Positions 1 to 5,426 of a stretch of 6,726 nucleotides of DNA are shown in pieces (the stretch's first letter is position 1; every line of letters starts with the position of its first letter). Below the pieces are notes generated by a model, which searched no databases, had not been told where the DNA came from, and saw nothing but the letters and a program-made list of their open reading frames with translations. The position numbers and the translations under genes are program-made. The stretch spans positions 1-6,726 of the forward strand of contig JAEVZE010000148.1 in assembly GCA_023392395.1 (NCBI GenBank), in the 5' to 3' direction. This DNA comes from Bacillota bacterium. GTDB taxonomy: Bacteria; Bacillota; Clostridia; Christensenellales; Aristaeellaceae.

Positions 1-347
1 ACCGCGCCCACTACGAAAAAGGCAATCCGCTGATTCTTGATCACCTTTTTCAGCGGACGCACCATCAGTTCGTCCGCGCCGATGCTTGTGAGTCCTTTGG
101 ACATCGCCACCACGATGCCGATGACCACGATGATGGTCATAAATTCGTTCCCCGCGCTCACCAACGCATTGTACAGCACCTGGACGGCGTTTACCACGCT
201 CCCGGACGCGGCAAGGCCCATCAGGAAGATGCCCAGGATGCAGGGCAGCACGATTTCCTTCTTCATCAGCAGAATGACGATAATGATTAGGGTCATGACC
301 AGATAGACGTAGTGCATCATGCCCAATGTAATCGTTCCTTCCGGCAT
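1..347 (-). CDS. Multi-pass membrane protein, transporter-like, N-terminal part
   Basis: The gene runs off the left edge of the window, so only the first 115 residues are visible. They begin MPEGTITLGMMHYVYLVM. I see hydrophobic segments at about residues 13-28, 32-47 and 69-82, with a fourth starting near 108. Short basic stretches (KK at 29-30 and the KxxK-rich stretch at 100-104) separate them, as in polytopic inner-membrane proteins. The segment SKGLTSIGADELMVRPLKK (83-101) resembles a cytoplasmic loop. The start is chosen because AAGGGGGG (354-361 on the complement) sits 6 bases before the ATG and no stop interrupts the frame to the window edge. The shape fits a secondary transporter or permease, but I cannot name the family or substrate. 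No clear promoter is visible just upstream. The structured repeat at 453-688 lies about 100 bases before the start. Confidence 0.75.
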   Translation of the reverse strand, partial: MPEGTITLGMMHYVYLVMTLIIIVILLMKKEIVLPCILGIFLMGLAASGSVVNAVQVLYNALVSAGNEFMTIIVVIGIVVAMSKGLTSIGADELMVRPLKKVIKNQRIAFFVVGA

Positions 348-452
348 AGCTTTCCCCCCTTCGAATTCCCGGCGCTTACGCTTCCCCGGTGCGGCCACGG
401 CTAGCGTTCCACAGCACGCTATTCTGCGCGGTCCAGTTGTGTGAAGGTGAAA

Positions 453-688
453 GAGCGGGCAGCCTGCCATAATGGCAAGACTGCCCGCTCAAACTATCAA
501 AAAAGTTCCCGTCAGGTTACAACCGTTTCCGGCGGCATGTACGCCGGAAACGGTTCTTCCGTAAGTAGCGCACACTGGTGGAAGAAACTTTTGCCTAAGT
601 CAGTGGGACGCCCGGAAATTCCGAAGAATTTCAGGCCCACGCAGACTTCTTCCCTTCGCGTCAAAAAACCTCTCGGTTTTTTTGACGC
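453..688 (-). repeat. Structured intergenic repeat, complete copy 1 (candidate structured RNA)
   Basis: This non-coding stretch is almost entirely inverted repeats. In plus-strand order they are: helix H1, 453-462 pairing with 481-490 (10 bp), with an inner hairpin 465-470/472-477; linker 491-520; helix H2, 521-534 with 542-555 (14 bp perfect, 7-base loop); an extra small helix 556-560/580-584; the conserved helix HC, 603-607/636-640 enclosing 615-621/626-632; and helix H3, 658-670 with 675-688 (one bulged T). The copy at 1694-1896 has the same order H1, linker, H2, HC, H3. The strand is inferred: on the minus strand the HC loop reads UUCG closed by C-G, and the H3 loop reads GAGA closed by C-G. 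Flanking genes on both sides are also minus. It could be a structured RNA, a non-autonomous mobile element that folds as single strand, or both. I do not recognise a named family. Confidence 0.7.
603..640 (-). other. Conserved core hairpin HC of repeat copy 1
   Basis: On the plus strand GTGGG (603-607) pairs with CCCAC (636-640). A 4-base bulge (608-611) follows, then CC (612-613) with GG (634-635), a G·A mismatch, and GAAATTC (615-621) with GAATTTC (626-632) around a 4-base loop. On the minus strand the loop is UUCG closed by a C-G pair, the classic UNCG tetraloop. The matching hairpin at 1811-1848 keeps every helix and the position of the bulge. The pair G606-C637 here is A1814-T1845 there, a compensatory change. 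Confidence 0.7.
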
Positions 689-691
689 CCT

Positions 692-767
692 GAGCGGGCT
701 GCCTGCCATAAATGGCAAACTGCCCGCTCAAACTGCTGACAAACCTGGTCGTACTTCCAATCGTTTC
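692..767 (-). repeat. Truncated tandem copy of the structured repeat
   Basis: This lies 3 bases from the end of complete copy 1 and carries only helix H1 and the linker. H1 is GAGCGGGC (692-699) pairing with GCCCGCTC (722-729), with inner hairpin 704-709/712-717. Apart from one base in each arm and small loop differences, it repeats the H1 at 453-490. The linker 737-767 matches 1736-1766 of the other complete copy in 27 of 31 positions. Helices H2, HC and H3 are missing: beyond 767 the right arm of H2 cannot be found. The result is a head-to-tail arrangement of one partial and one complete unit between the acetyltransferase and the membrane protein genes. Confidence 0.6.
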
Positions 768-873
768 GATCAGCGCGCCGTAATACCAATGCGCACTTTT
801 TCTCGCGCAAAGCAGCAAGAGATTTAGGTGCAGGGCTAGAAGCCGGAGCGATACGACCCTTCGAGATACGCCA
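768..873. other. Intergenic stretch without recognised function
   Basis: This lies between the truncated repeat and the stop of the GNAT gene. The only structure I see is a weak inverted repeat, TGCGC (790-794) with GCGCA (805-809), around a T-rich loop. I find no terminator with a clear T tract for the acetyltransferase and no convincing gene. Confidence 0.4.
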
Positions 874-1332
874 TCACGCCTTATGTCCGTGACAGCTGCT
901 CTCCACGATCTCGTCGGCTTTCACGCGCAGAAGCGAGCAGACTTCACCCTGTTCGTCCGCCGCTTCCCCGGCGGGCGAAAAGCCAAAGCGCGCGTAAAAC
1001 GGCTCGTCGCCGGGCCGGACCAGCGCGTACACTTCTGGCGCATTCAGCTCCTGGGCGCGGAACAGGAGCATCCGGACGATCAAATCGCCAAGGCCCCGGC
1101 GGCGCTTCTCCGGCAGCACGCCGACACAGCCGATCACGAAGCGGTCCTCGTCCAGGTACAGCCGCCCGGAACCAGAGGGGCTGTCGCCCTCGTCAAAGGC
1201 GAGCGCGTAGACCGCCATCCGATCGTGACAATCCAGGCCGGCGGCCAGGCCCTCCGTCGCACACACGCGCGCGCGAACGTCCAAAACAGCCGACCAATCG
1301 TCGGCGGAAGTCAGAAATTTCCCACGGATCAT
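874..1332 (-). CDS. GNAT family N-acetyltransferase
   Basis: A 152-residue protein of the usual length for a single-domain GNAT enzyme, which transfers the acetyl group from acetyl-CoA to an amine on a small molecule or protein. The acetyl-CoA pyrophosphate-binding motif is visible in the middle: strand VIGCVGVLP (66-74) followed by RRRGLG (77-82), matching the R/Q-x-x-G-x-G/A signature, then helix DLIVRMLLFRA. The late segment PFYARFGFSP (111-120) is the typical C-terminal GNAT motif in which an aromatic residue precedes G-F. The substrate cannot be read from the sequence. The frame is open to 1467, but the start at 1332 is chosen because GAGGAGGG (1338-1345) lies 5 bases before it and the longer form would overlap the divergent UPF0291 gene with non-GNAT residues. 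The gene diverges from the UPF0291 gene, and no promoter stands out in the 70-bp gap. Confidence 0.88.
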   Translation of the reverse strand: MIRGKFLTSADDWSAVLDVRARVCATEGLAAGLDCHDRMAVYALAFDEGDSPSGSGRLYLDEDRFVIGCVGVLPEKRRRGLGDLIVRMLLFRAQELNAPEVYALVRPGDEPFYARFGFSPAGEAADEQGEVCSLLRVKADEIVESSCHGHKA

Positions 1333-1337
1333 TTTAA

Positions 1338-1345
1338 CCCTCCTC
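1338..1345 (-). promoter_or_regulatory. Ribosome binding site that fixes the GNAT start
   Basis: GAGGAGGG on the complement, 5 bases before the ATG at 1332-1330. It supports the 152-residue form over the 197-residue form starting at 1467. Confidence 0.8.
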
Positions 1346-1402
1346 GCGGCAGGATTCGCGCCGCCGCACGCCGAATGAAACACCTCAAAGGAGCGTGACC
1401 CC

Positions 1403-1636
1403 ATGAACCCCGAAATGATCGAGCGCATCAACGAACTCGCCCGCCTGGCCCGGGAGCGGGCGCTCACCCCCGAGGAGCTTGAGGAGCGCGCGACGCTTCG
1501 TCGTCAGTATGTCGACCAATTCAAGGCGGGCGCCCGCCAGACGCTGGAGAATACCCTCGTCCAGTACCCGGACGGCCGCCGCGTACCGCTGAAGGACGCG
1601 TCCAAGGACGGCGCGAAGGGCCCCGGAAAAGACTGA
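1403..1636 (+). CDS. UPF0291 (DUF896) family small protein, YnzC-like
   Basis: A 77-residue soluble, highly charged protein. The order of features matches the UPF0291 family: N-terminal helix IERINELARLARERALTPEE (7-26), then a second helix with LRRQYVDQFKAG (32-43), then a segment TLENTLVQYPDGRRVPL (47-63) comparable to the family's NTL...DP/PDG region, and a charged disordered tail rich in K, D and G. YnzC of Bacillus subtilis is a two-helix hairpin of similar length in an SOS-linked cluster, but the biochemical role of the family is unknown. AAAGGAG (1387-1393) precedes the ATG by 9 bases. Here it stands alone, diverging from a GNAT gene, with no lexA or SOS genes in view and no obvious LexA box. 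It converges on the cyclic-di-GMP gene. Confidence 0.9.
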   Translation: MNPEMIERINELARLARERALTPEELEERATLRRQYVDQFKAGARQTLENTLVQYPDGRRVPLKDASKDGAKGPGKD

Positions 1637-1663
1637 CGCCAGCCCACTTATTGTACCAGCATC

Positions 1664-1685
1664 GCGCAGAAAATTCAATCTGCGC
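1664..1685. other. Inverted repeat between UPF0291 gene and structured repeat
   Basis: GCGCAGA (1664-1670) pairs with TCTGCGC (1679-1685) around an 8-base AT-rich loop, 27 bases after the UPF0291 stop. Neither strand has a T tract directly after the stem, so it is a poor intrinsic terminator. It may be the outermost helix of the neighbouring structured repeat (1694-1896), though copy 1 has no equivalent. Confidence 0.4.
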
Positions 1686-1693
1686 AACTCTAA

Positions 1694-1896
1694 ACGCCGG
1701 TCCCCCTTACGGGCAGGACCGGCGTCACAGGCTTTTGACAAACCTCGTCGTGTTTCCAATCGTTCCCGGCGACCTAAAGCGCCGGGGACGTGTTTCATTC
1801 ATCAGTGTCGGTGAGCCGCCCAGAAATTCCTCAGAATTTCAGGCTCACGAAGTCTTTCCTTTTGCGTTGAAAAGCCGCCTGGCGGATTTTGGGCGC
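1694..1896 (-). repeat. Structured intergenic repeat, complete copy 2 (candidate structured RNA)
   Basis: The second full unit has the same order of parts as 453-688. H1 is ACGCCGGTCC (1694-1703) with GGACCGGCGT (1716-1725), topped by CCC/GGG (1704-1706/1711-1713). The linker is 1726-1761. H2 is 1762-1771 with 1780-1789. HC is 1811-1848. H3 is 1864-1879 with 1881-1896, a 16-position stem with two mismatches and two G-T pairs. H1, H2 and H3 differ from copy 1 in sequence yet still pair, while HC and part of the linker are conserved. On the minus strand the H1 loop reads GUAA closed by C-G, a GNRA tetraloop. The unit begins 5 bases after the stop of the cyclic-di-GMP gene on that strand, so it could be transcribed as its 3' untranslated region. 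It also separates two convergent genes and may help end transcription, although no T tract follows H3. Confidence 0.7.
1811..1848 (-). other. Conserved core hairpin HC of repeat copy 2
   Basis: GTGAG (1811-1815) pairs with CTCAC (1844-1848). A 4-base bulge (1816-1819), CC/GG (1820-1821/1842-1843), an A·A mismatch and GAAATTC/GAATTTC (1823-1829/1834-1840) follow. The minus-strand loop is UGAG. Compared with 603-640 the helix lengths and bulge position are identical, and substitutions fall in the bulge, the mismatch, the loop and one compensated base pair. Confidence 0.7.
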
Positions 1897-1901
1897 TTAT
1901 A

Positions 1902-3926
1902 TTATCTCGCTGCCTGCCCCGGCGAGTAGAAGGCGTAGCAGCCCTTGCCGTTGTACTTGGCGGTGTACATCGCCTGATCGGCCTTTTCCAGCAGCGTCTC
2001 GTAGCGGGCGCCGTCCTGCGGGAAGCGGGCCACGCCCACCGAAACCGAGATCTGCGCGCGCTCGGAGCGGACGGAGACCCCCTGCCGCATGACCGTGATC
2101 AGCCGCTCCACGTTGCCGACGATGCCCTCTTCCGAGCGCACCCGATCCAGATAGACCACGAATTCGTCGCCGCCGATGCGCCCCGCGATGTCGGTATCGC
2201 GGATATTGCCGTGCACCGCCTGTCCCATCTTGCGCAGCACGTCGTCGCCGTAGCCATGGCCCCGGCTGTCGTTGATCTCCTTGAAGTCGTCGATGTCGAT
2301 GTATAGCAGCGCGCCGCCCACGTCCTCGTTCTCCATCAGGCGCTGCTTGATGCAGCGCTCGGTCTCTACGCGGTTTAAAAGGCCCGTCAGCACGTCCCGG
2401 GTCGCCTGCTCGCGCAGGCGGCAGGTCTCCCGCACGGCCTGGTCGATGTTGGTCAGCTTGCCCAGCGCGCGCACGCAGTTCCTGGAACCCTCGCCGCGCC
2501 ACAATGTGCGGATGACCACCTCGTACCACTCATACCAGCCGCGCATGGTCAAAAGTCTGAGATCCATCTTGAGGACGGGGTTTTCCGCCGAAGCGCTCTT
2601 GATGGCGTTTCGCAGCGTGTCCCGGTCGCCGGGGTAGAGATAGCGGTTCATCGCGTCGCTCGCGGAGGCATTTGGGATCACCGAATCGCAATTGAAGTGA
2701 TCGGAGAAACGTCCGGAGAAGGACAGCTGATCCCTGACGCAGTCGTAATCGATCAGCACCTCGCCCGACAGCGAGGCATACGTCTTGTACTGTTCACGCT
2801 CGTGCTCCAGAAGCTTCAGCGCGCGGGGCGACAGTTGCTCGATCGATTCGTAGGGCGCGTCGCTGAGCATCGGGTCGCCACTATAGGTCAGTTCGTCCAG
2901 CGCGCCCTTCAGCCTGGCCGCAATCAGGTCCAGCGTGGCCAGTAGCTTGGGGTTGAACGCGCCGCAGTCGCCATTGGAGATCATGCTCAGCGCCTGTTCG
3001 TGGGAAAACGGCGGCTTGTAGACGCGCTCACTGGTCAGCGCCTCGTAGACGTCCGCAAGCGCGACCACCTGCGCCCAGATGGGGATTTCGTCGCCCGGTA
3101 CGCCACCGGGGTACCCGTTGCCGTCCCAGCGCTCGTGGTGGCACAGGCAGATGTCGCGGCAATAGGAAAAGAAGCGCTCGCCGCCCGCCGCGGAGATCCT
3201 CTCGATGACCTGCGCGCCGTAGATGGTGTGGCGCTTCATGATTTCAAACTCTTCGTTGCTCAGGCGGCCGGGCTTGTTCAGGATGGATTCGGGCACGGCG
3301 ATCATGCCCACGTCATGCAGAGCGGAAGCGCACACGATGTCGTCGATCATCGTGTCCGTCAGGTTGTATTCCATGTAGTGCTTGGACAGGGCCTGGCAGA
3401 ACAGCCTGGTCGCCAGCGAAATGCGGCGGGTGTGTTGCGCAGTCTCACCGCTGCGGAATTCCACGATGGTGGACAGCGCCTCGATGGCATAGCGGTTGGC
3501 CCGGCGGATTTCATAGGTGCGCGCCTCGACCAATTCTTCCACGCTGGCGCGCTCGCGCTCGCTCTCCACGAGGCGCTGCGCGCGGCGCTTGACGATTTCC
3601 GGGTTCATGGGCAGCTCAATGAAGTCCGAAACGCCCAGACGGATTGCCGCCGCGGCCTTTTCCTGAGAGACGCTGGTAGCGAGCATCATTACAGGGATGC
3701 CGGGCAAGAATCCTCGCGCGTGCATGTCCCGTAGCAGTTGAAAGTCGTTCAGCTCGTCCAAAACCATCAGACCGATGCGCGCGGGATGGCGCTCGATCAT
3801 CTCCAGCGCATCCTGGGCGCTGTCCGTTTCCAGCGTTTCGTATCGATCGCGAAACAGTTCGCGCAACATTGCCCGATTTTGTTCATCATCGTCGACGATG
3901 AGCAGCACGGGCGCGTCAGCGACCAT
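1902..3926 (-). CDS. Response regulator with REC, HD-GYP, PAS-like and GGDEF domains (cyclic-di-GMP turnover)
   Basis: A 674-residue cytoplasmic signalling protein; I see no membrane segment. Residues 5-120 form a receiver domain with the acidic pocket D12-D14 and probable phosphoacceptor D57. The conserved lysine before the final proline is leucine (L105 in ELPMNP), and the usual Thr/Ser position reads alanine (A83), so its phosphorylation switch may be altered. Residues 125-145 are a likely coiled linker. Residues 150-340 are an HD-GYP phosphodiesterase with H204-D205, H233, H263-H264, D268 and GYP at 271-273, so cyclic-di-GMP hydrolysis looks intact. Residues 385-495 look PAS-like. Residues 505-670 are a GGDEF diguanylate cyclase with DVLTGLLNR, an exact GGDEF (585-589), and the product-inhibition site RDTD (576-579) five residues before it. 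Both opposing activities are therefore plausible. AAAGGAGG lies 9 bases before the start. The gene is single, next to a polysaccharide locus. Confidence 0.95.
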   Translation of the reverse strand: MVADAPVLLIVDDDEQNRAMLRELFRDRYETLETDSAQDALEMIERHPARIGLMVLDELNDFQLLRDMHARGFLPGIPVMMLATSVSQEKAAAAIRLGVSDFIELPMNPEIVKRRAQRLVESERERASVEELVEARTYEIRRANRYAIEALSTIVEFRSGETAQHTRRISLATRLFCQALSKHYMEYNLTDTMIDDIVCASALHDVGMIAVPESILNKPGRLSNEEFEIMKRHTIYGAQVIERISAAGGERFFSYCRDICLCHHERWDGNGYPGGVPGDEIPIWAQVVALADVYEALTSERVYKPPFSHEQALSMISNGDCGAFNPKLLATLDLIAARLKGALDELTYSGDPMLSDAPYESIEQLSPRALKLLEHEREQYKTYASLSGEVLIDYDCVRDQLSFSGRFSDHFNCDSVIPNASASDAMNRYLYPGDRDTLRNAIKSASAENPVLKMDLRLLTMRGWYEWYEVVIRTLWRGEGSRNCVRALGKLTNIDQAVRETCRLREQATRDVLTGLLNRVETERCIKQRLMENEDVGGALLYIDIDDFKEINDSRGHGYGDDVLRKMGQAVHGNIRDTDIAGRIGGDEFVVYLDRVRSEEGIVGNVERLITVMRQGVSVRSERAQISVSVGVARFPQDGARYETLLEKADQAMYTAKYNGKGCYAFYSPGQAAR

Positions 3927-3935
3927 CGGCGACCC

Positions 3936-3943
3936 CCTCCTTT
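3936..3943 (-). promoter_or_regulatory. Ribosome binding site of the cyclic-di-GMP gene
   Basis: AAAGGAGG on the complement, 9 bases before the ATG. It is a near-perfect anti-16S match and fixes the start so that the receiver domain begins directly at the N-terminus. Confidence 0.8.
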
Positions 3944-3958
3944 GACCCCATGCCCAAA

Positions 3959-3975
3959 GCGCCCCGCAGGGGCGC
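3959..3975 (-). other. GC-only hairpin in the leader of the cyclic-di-GMP gene
   Basis: A perfect 7-bp stem, 3959-3965 with 3969-3975, with a 3-base loop, entirely G/C in the stem. It lies about 15 bases upstream of the Shine-Dalgarno sequence inside the predicted leader of roughly 97 bases. No T tract follows it, so it is not a standard attenuator. It may stabilise the transcript or be accidental in a GC-rich leader. Confidence 0.45.
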
Positions 3976-4027
3976 GCAATCCGCGCGGCACGCGGCCTGT
4001 CTTCCCGCCCCGGCAGTTTCTACATTT

Positions 4028-4060
4028 ATTATATTACCACTAAAATAACAAAATGTGTAA
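4028..4060 (-). promoter_or_regulatory. Probable sigma-A-type promoter of the cyclic-di-GMP gene
   Basis: This AT-rich island sits in GC-rich DNA. On the complement there is a -10 box TAATAT (4031-4036) preceded by TGG as an extended -10, and a -35 candidate TTACAC (4055-4060) at 18-bp spacing. A perfect TATAAT (4028-4033) overlaps the same place but has no good -35 at the right distance. Transcription would begin near 4024, giving a leader of about 97 bases. Confidence 0.6.
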
Positions 4061-4161
4061 GGCTTTGTTAATAATTTACCTTTTAGCCGAAGATAAATAT
4101 CGAAAATGGCACTTCGGGGCCCTACTTTCGCGCCGCATCGCCCGAATGCGCACCTTTAGAC

Positions 4162-4207
4162 CCGAAAAGGGTTTCGGCGGAAGCAAGAATCAAGCGCTTG
4201 CCCGCCG
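4162..4207 (-). terminator. Overlapping hairpins after the glycosyltransferase stop
   Basis: Just downstream of the stop, the complement can form a stem of 4202-4207 with 4175-4180 plus inner 4197-4200/4184-4187. It can also form CCGAAA/TTTCGG (4172-4177 with 4162-4167, 4-base loop). The two share bases 4175-4177 and are mutually exclusive. Neither is followed by a clear T tract, so a terminator role is a weak guess from position. I see no gene between here and the AT-rich promoter near 4060. Confidence 0.3.
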
Positions 4208-4216
4208 CGCCTTGCG

Positions 4217-5299
4217 TCAGAGCCAGTGCTTCTCGCGGAGTACGAGCCGCCTGAGGCGGACCAGAAAGCCAATGACCGGACTGAGCGCCTTGCGGATCGG
4301 CCTGCTGCGGCTTCCCTCCCCATCCAGATACCGGATCAGGTCCTCGCCGGAGCCGGTGCGCATCAGTACATACAGTTTTTCGGGGTATCGCTCCTTGCGG
4401 CGTTCCATGGCGGCCTTGAACTCAGGGTGTTGCAGGATTTTGTCCGCGTAAGCGCCCTTTTCGGCAAGGCTCCACGTGCCCATGCGGATGGAGTTGACGC
4501 ACAGCTTGGCTGCGTCGATGTAGCGCTTGTCGATGGAGCCCTGCATCCCGTCGTCCATCCAGCCGCACCGGGCCATGGCTTCCTGAATGGCGTGGTTAAC
4601 CTCGATGTGCGTGTCGAACAGGTTTGGGTCTACCTGCTTGGTGATGCTGCCGGTTGAGTAGCGGATGTAGAAATAGTCGCTGTTGTTGATGACTTCAATG
4701 CTTCCGGTGCGCTCCAGAATCCAGGTGACGAACATCACGTCCCCGCGCATCTTGATCGTCTCGCTGTACTTGAGGCCCTCCAGAATCTCCCGCTTGTAGA
4801 GCTTGCTGTACAGGGTGCCGATGCGGTTGAGGTTATACAGTTCCGGCAGCGCCTGGCCGAAGTCCTTGCGCTCCAGATAGATTTCCCGGGTCACCGGCAC
4901 GCACCAGACCTGGCGCATGGTCTTCTCACTCAGCGAAACATACCGGGCGATCACCATGTCGGCGTCGTGACGCTTCTGGGCGTCGATCATGTGTTTCAGG
5001 TAATCGGGGCCGACGTAGTCGTCCGGATCGGCATAGGTGATGAACCGCCCTGACGCTCTTTCAAGCCCTGCGTTGCGGGCCTTGCCCACGCCGCCATTGG
5101 GCTGGTGCAGCGGAATGAAGCGAGCGTCCTCCCGGGCGAACGCATCGCAGATGGCTCCGCTGCCATCGGGCGAACCGTCGTCAATCAGAATCGCCTCGAA
5201 ATCGGAGAACGTCTGCGCCTTCAGCGAATTCAGACAGCGCTCAAGGTATCGTTCCACCTTGTAGATCGGGATGACGATGCTGACGTAGGGCGTACTCAT
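4217..5299 (-). CDS. Family 2 glycosyltransferase (GT-A fold)
   Basis: A 360-residue enzyme expected to move a sugar from a nucleotide-sugar donor to a growing surface glycan. The N-terminal third is a clear GT2 domain: opening strand YVSIVIPIYKVERYLERCL (5-23), nucleotide-binding DDGS (40-43), the NGGVGKARNAG loop (68-78), and the metal-binding acidic motif ADPDDYV (90-96). The C-terminal two thirds are less conserved and probably bind acceptor. The protein ends in a basic, hydrophobic stretch (about 335-356, with VIGFLVRLRRLVL) that could attach to the membrane as an amphipathic helix. The start at 5299 has GAGAGGT (5305-5311) five bases upstream. A longer frame to 5365 adds 22 arginine-rich residues before the GT2 fold and includes most of the leader, so I reject it. 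It diverges from the pyruvyl transferase gene. Donor and acceptor sugars cannot be read. Confidence 0.92.
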   Translation of the reverse strand: MSTPYVSIVIPIYKVERYLERCLNSLKAQTFSDFEAILIDDGSPDGSGAICDAFAREDARFIPLHQPNGGVGKARNAGLERASGRFITYADPDDYVGPDYLKHMIDAQKRHDADMVIARYVSLSEKTMRQVWCVPVTREIYLERKDFGQALPELYNLNRIGTLYSKLYKREILEGLKYSETIKMRGDVMFVTWILERTGSIEVINNSDYFYIRYSTGSITKQVDPNLFDTHIEVNHAIQEAMARCGWMDDGMQGSIDKRYIDAAKLCVNSIRMGTWSLAEKGAYADKILQHPEFKAAMERRKERYPEKLYVLMRTGSGEDLIRYLDGEGSRSRPIRKALSPVIGFLVRLRRLVLREKHWL

Positions 5300-5304
5300 G
5301 CGAT

Positions 5305-5311
5305 ACCTCTC
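5305..5311 (-). promoter_or_regulatory. Ribosome binding site that fixes the glycosyltransferase start
   Basis: GAGAGGT on the complement, 5 bases before the ATG at 5299-5297. It is weaker than other sites in the window, but it favours the 360-residue form. Confidence 0.6.
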
Positions 5312-5373
5312 GATTCTAATGCCCCGCGGAGGCCGCCGCCGCCGGTCCTGTGCCACCATCCGCATTTTCTGAC

Positions 5374-5402
5374 ATTATATCACAACGGAGCGCACGGCGC
5401 AA
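5374..5402 (-). promoter_or_regulatory. Promoter of the minus-strand glycosyltransferase
   Basis: On the complement: -35 TTGCGC (5397-5402), 17-bp spacer, and perfect -10 TATAAT (5374-5379) preceded by TGA, an extended -10. Start of transcription is expected near 5367, giving a GC-rich leader of about 68 bases. Confidence 0.75.
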
Positions 5403-5426
5403 TTGATGTTCGCGTCGTATCTTTCC

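Noticed and set aside
453..767. CRISPR array
   Set aside because: The repeated units are long, palindromic and only partly similar, there are no regular spacers, and no cas genes are near.
441..827. Plus-strand open frame of 128 codons across the hairpin region
   Set aside because: It spans the inverted repeats, has no ribosome binding site or domain, and its composition follows the palindromes. Minus-strand frames at 512-718 and 600-818 are rejected for the same reason.
883..1398. Plus-strand open frame of 171 codons
   Set aside because: It is antisense to the GNAT gene, whose motifs and ribosome binding site are clear.
1333..1467. N-terminal extension of the GNAT gene to 1467
   Set aside because: It adds 45 arginine-rich residues with no GNAT similarity, overlaps the UPF0291 gene, and ignores the good ribosome binding site at 1338-1345.
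1385..1798. Minus-strand open frame of 137 codons
   Set aside because: It is antisense to the UPF0291 gene and runs into the structured repeat; no ribosome binding site or domain supports it.
453..1896. Ordinary intrinsic terminators as the full explanation of the hairpins
   Set aside because: Most stems lack a following T tract on either strand, and the ordered set of four hairpins with a conserved core recurs at two loci, which terminators alone do not explain.
3000..3734. Plus-strand open frame of 244 codons
   Set aside because: It is a GC-driven shadow of the HD-GYP and receiver coding region, without a start signal or recognisable domain.
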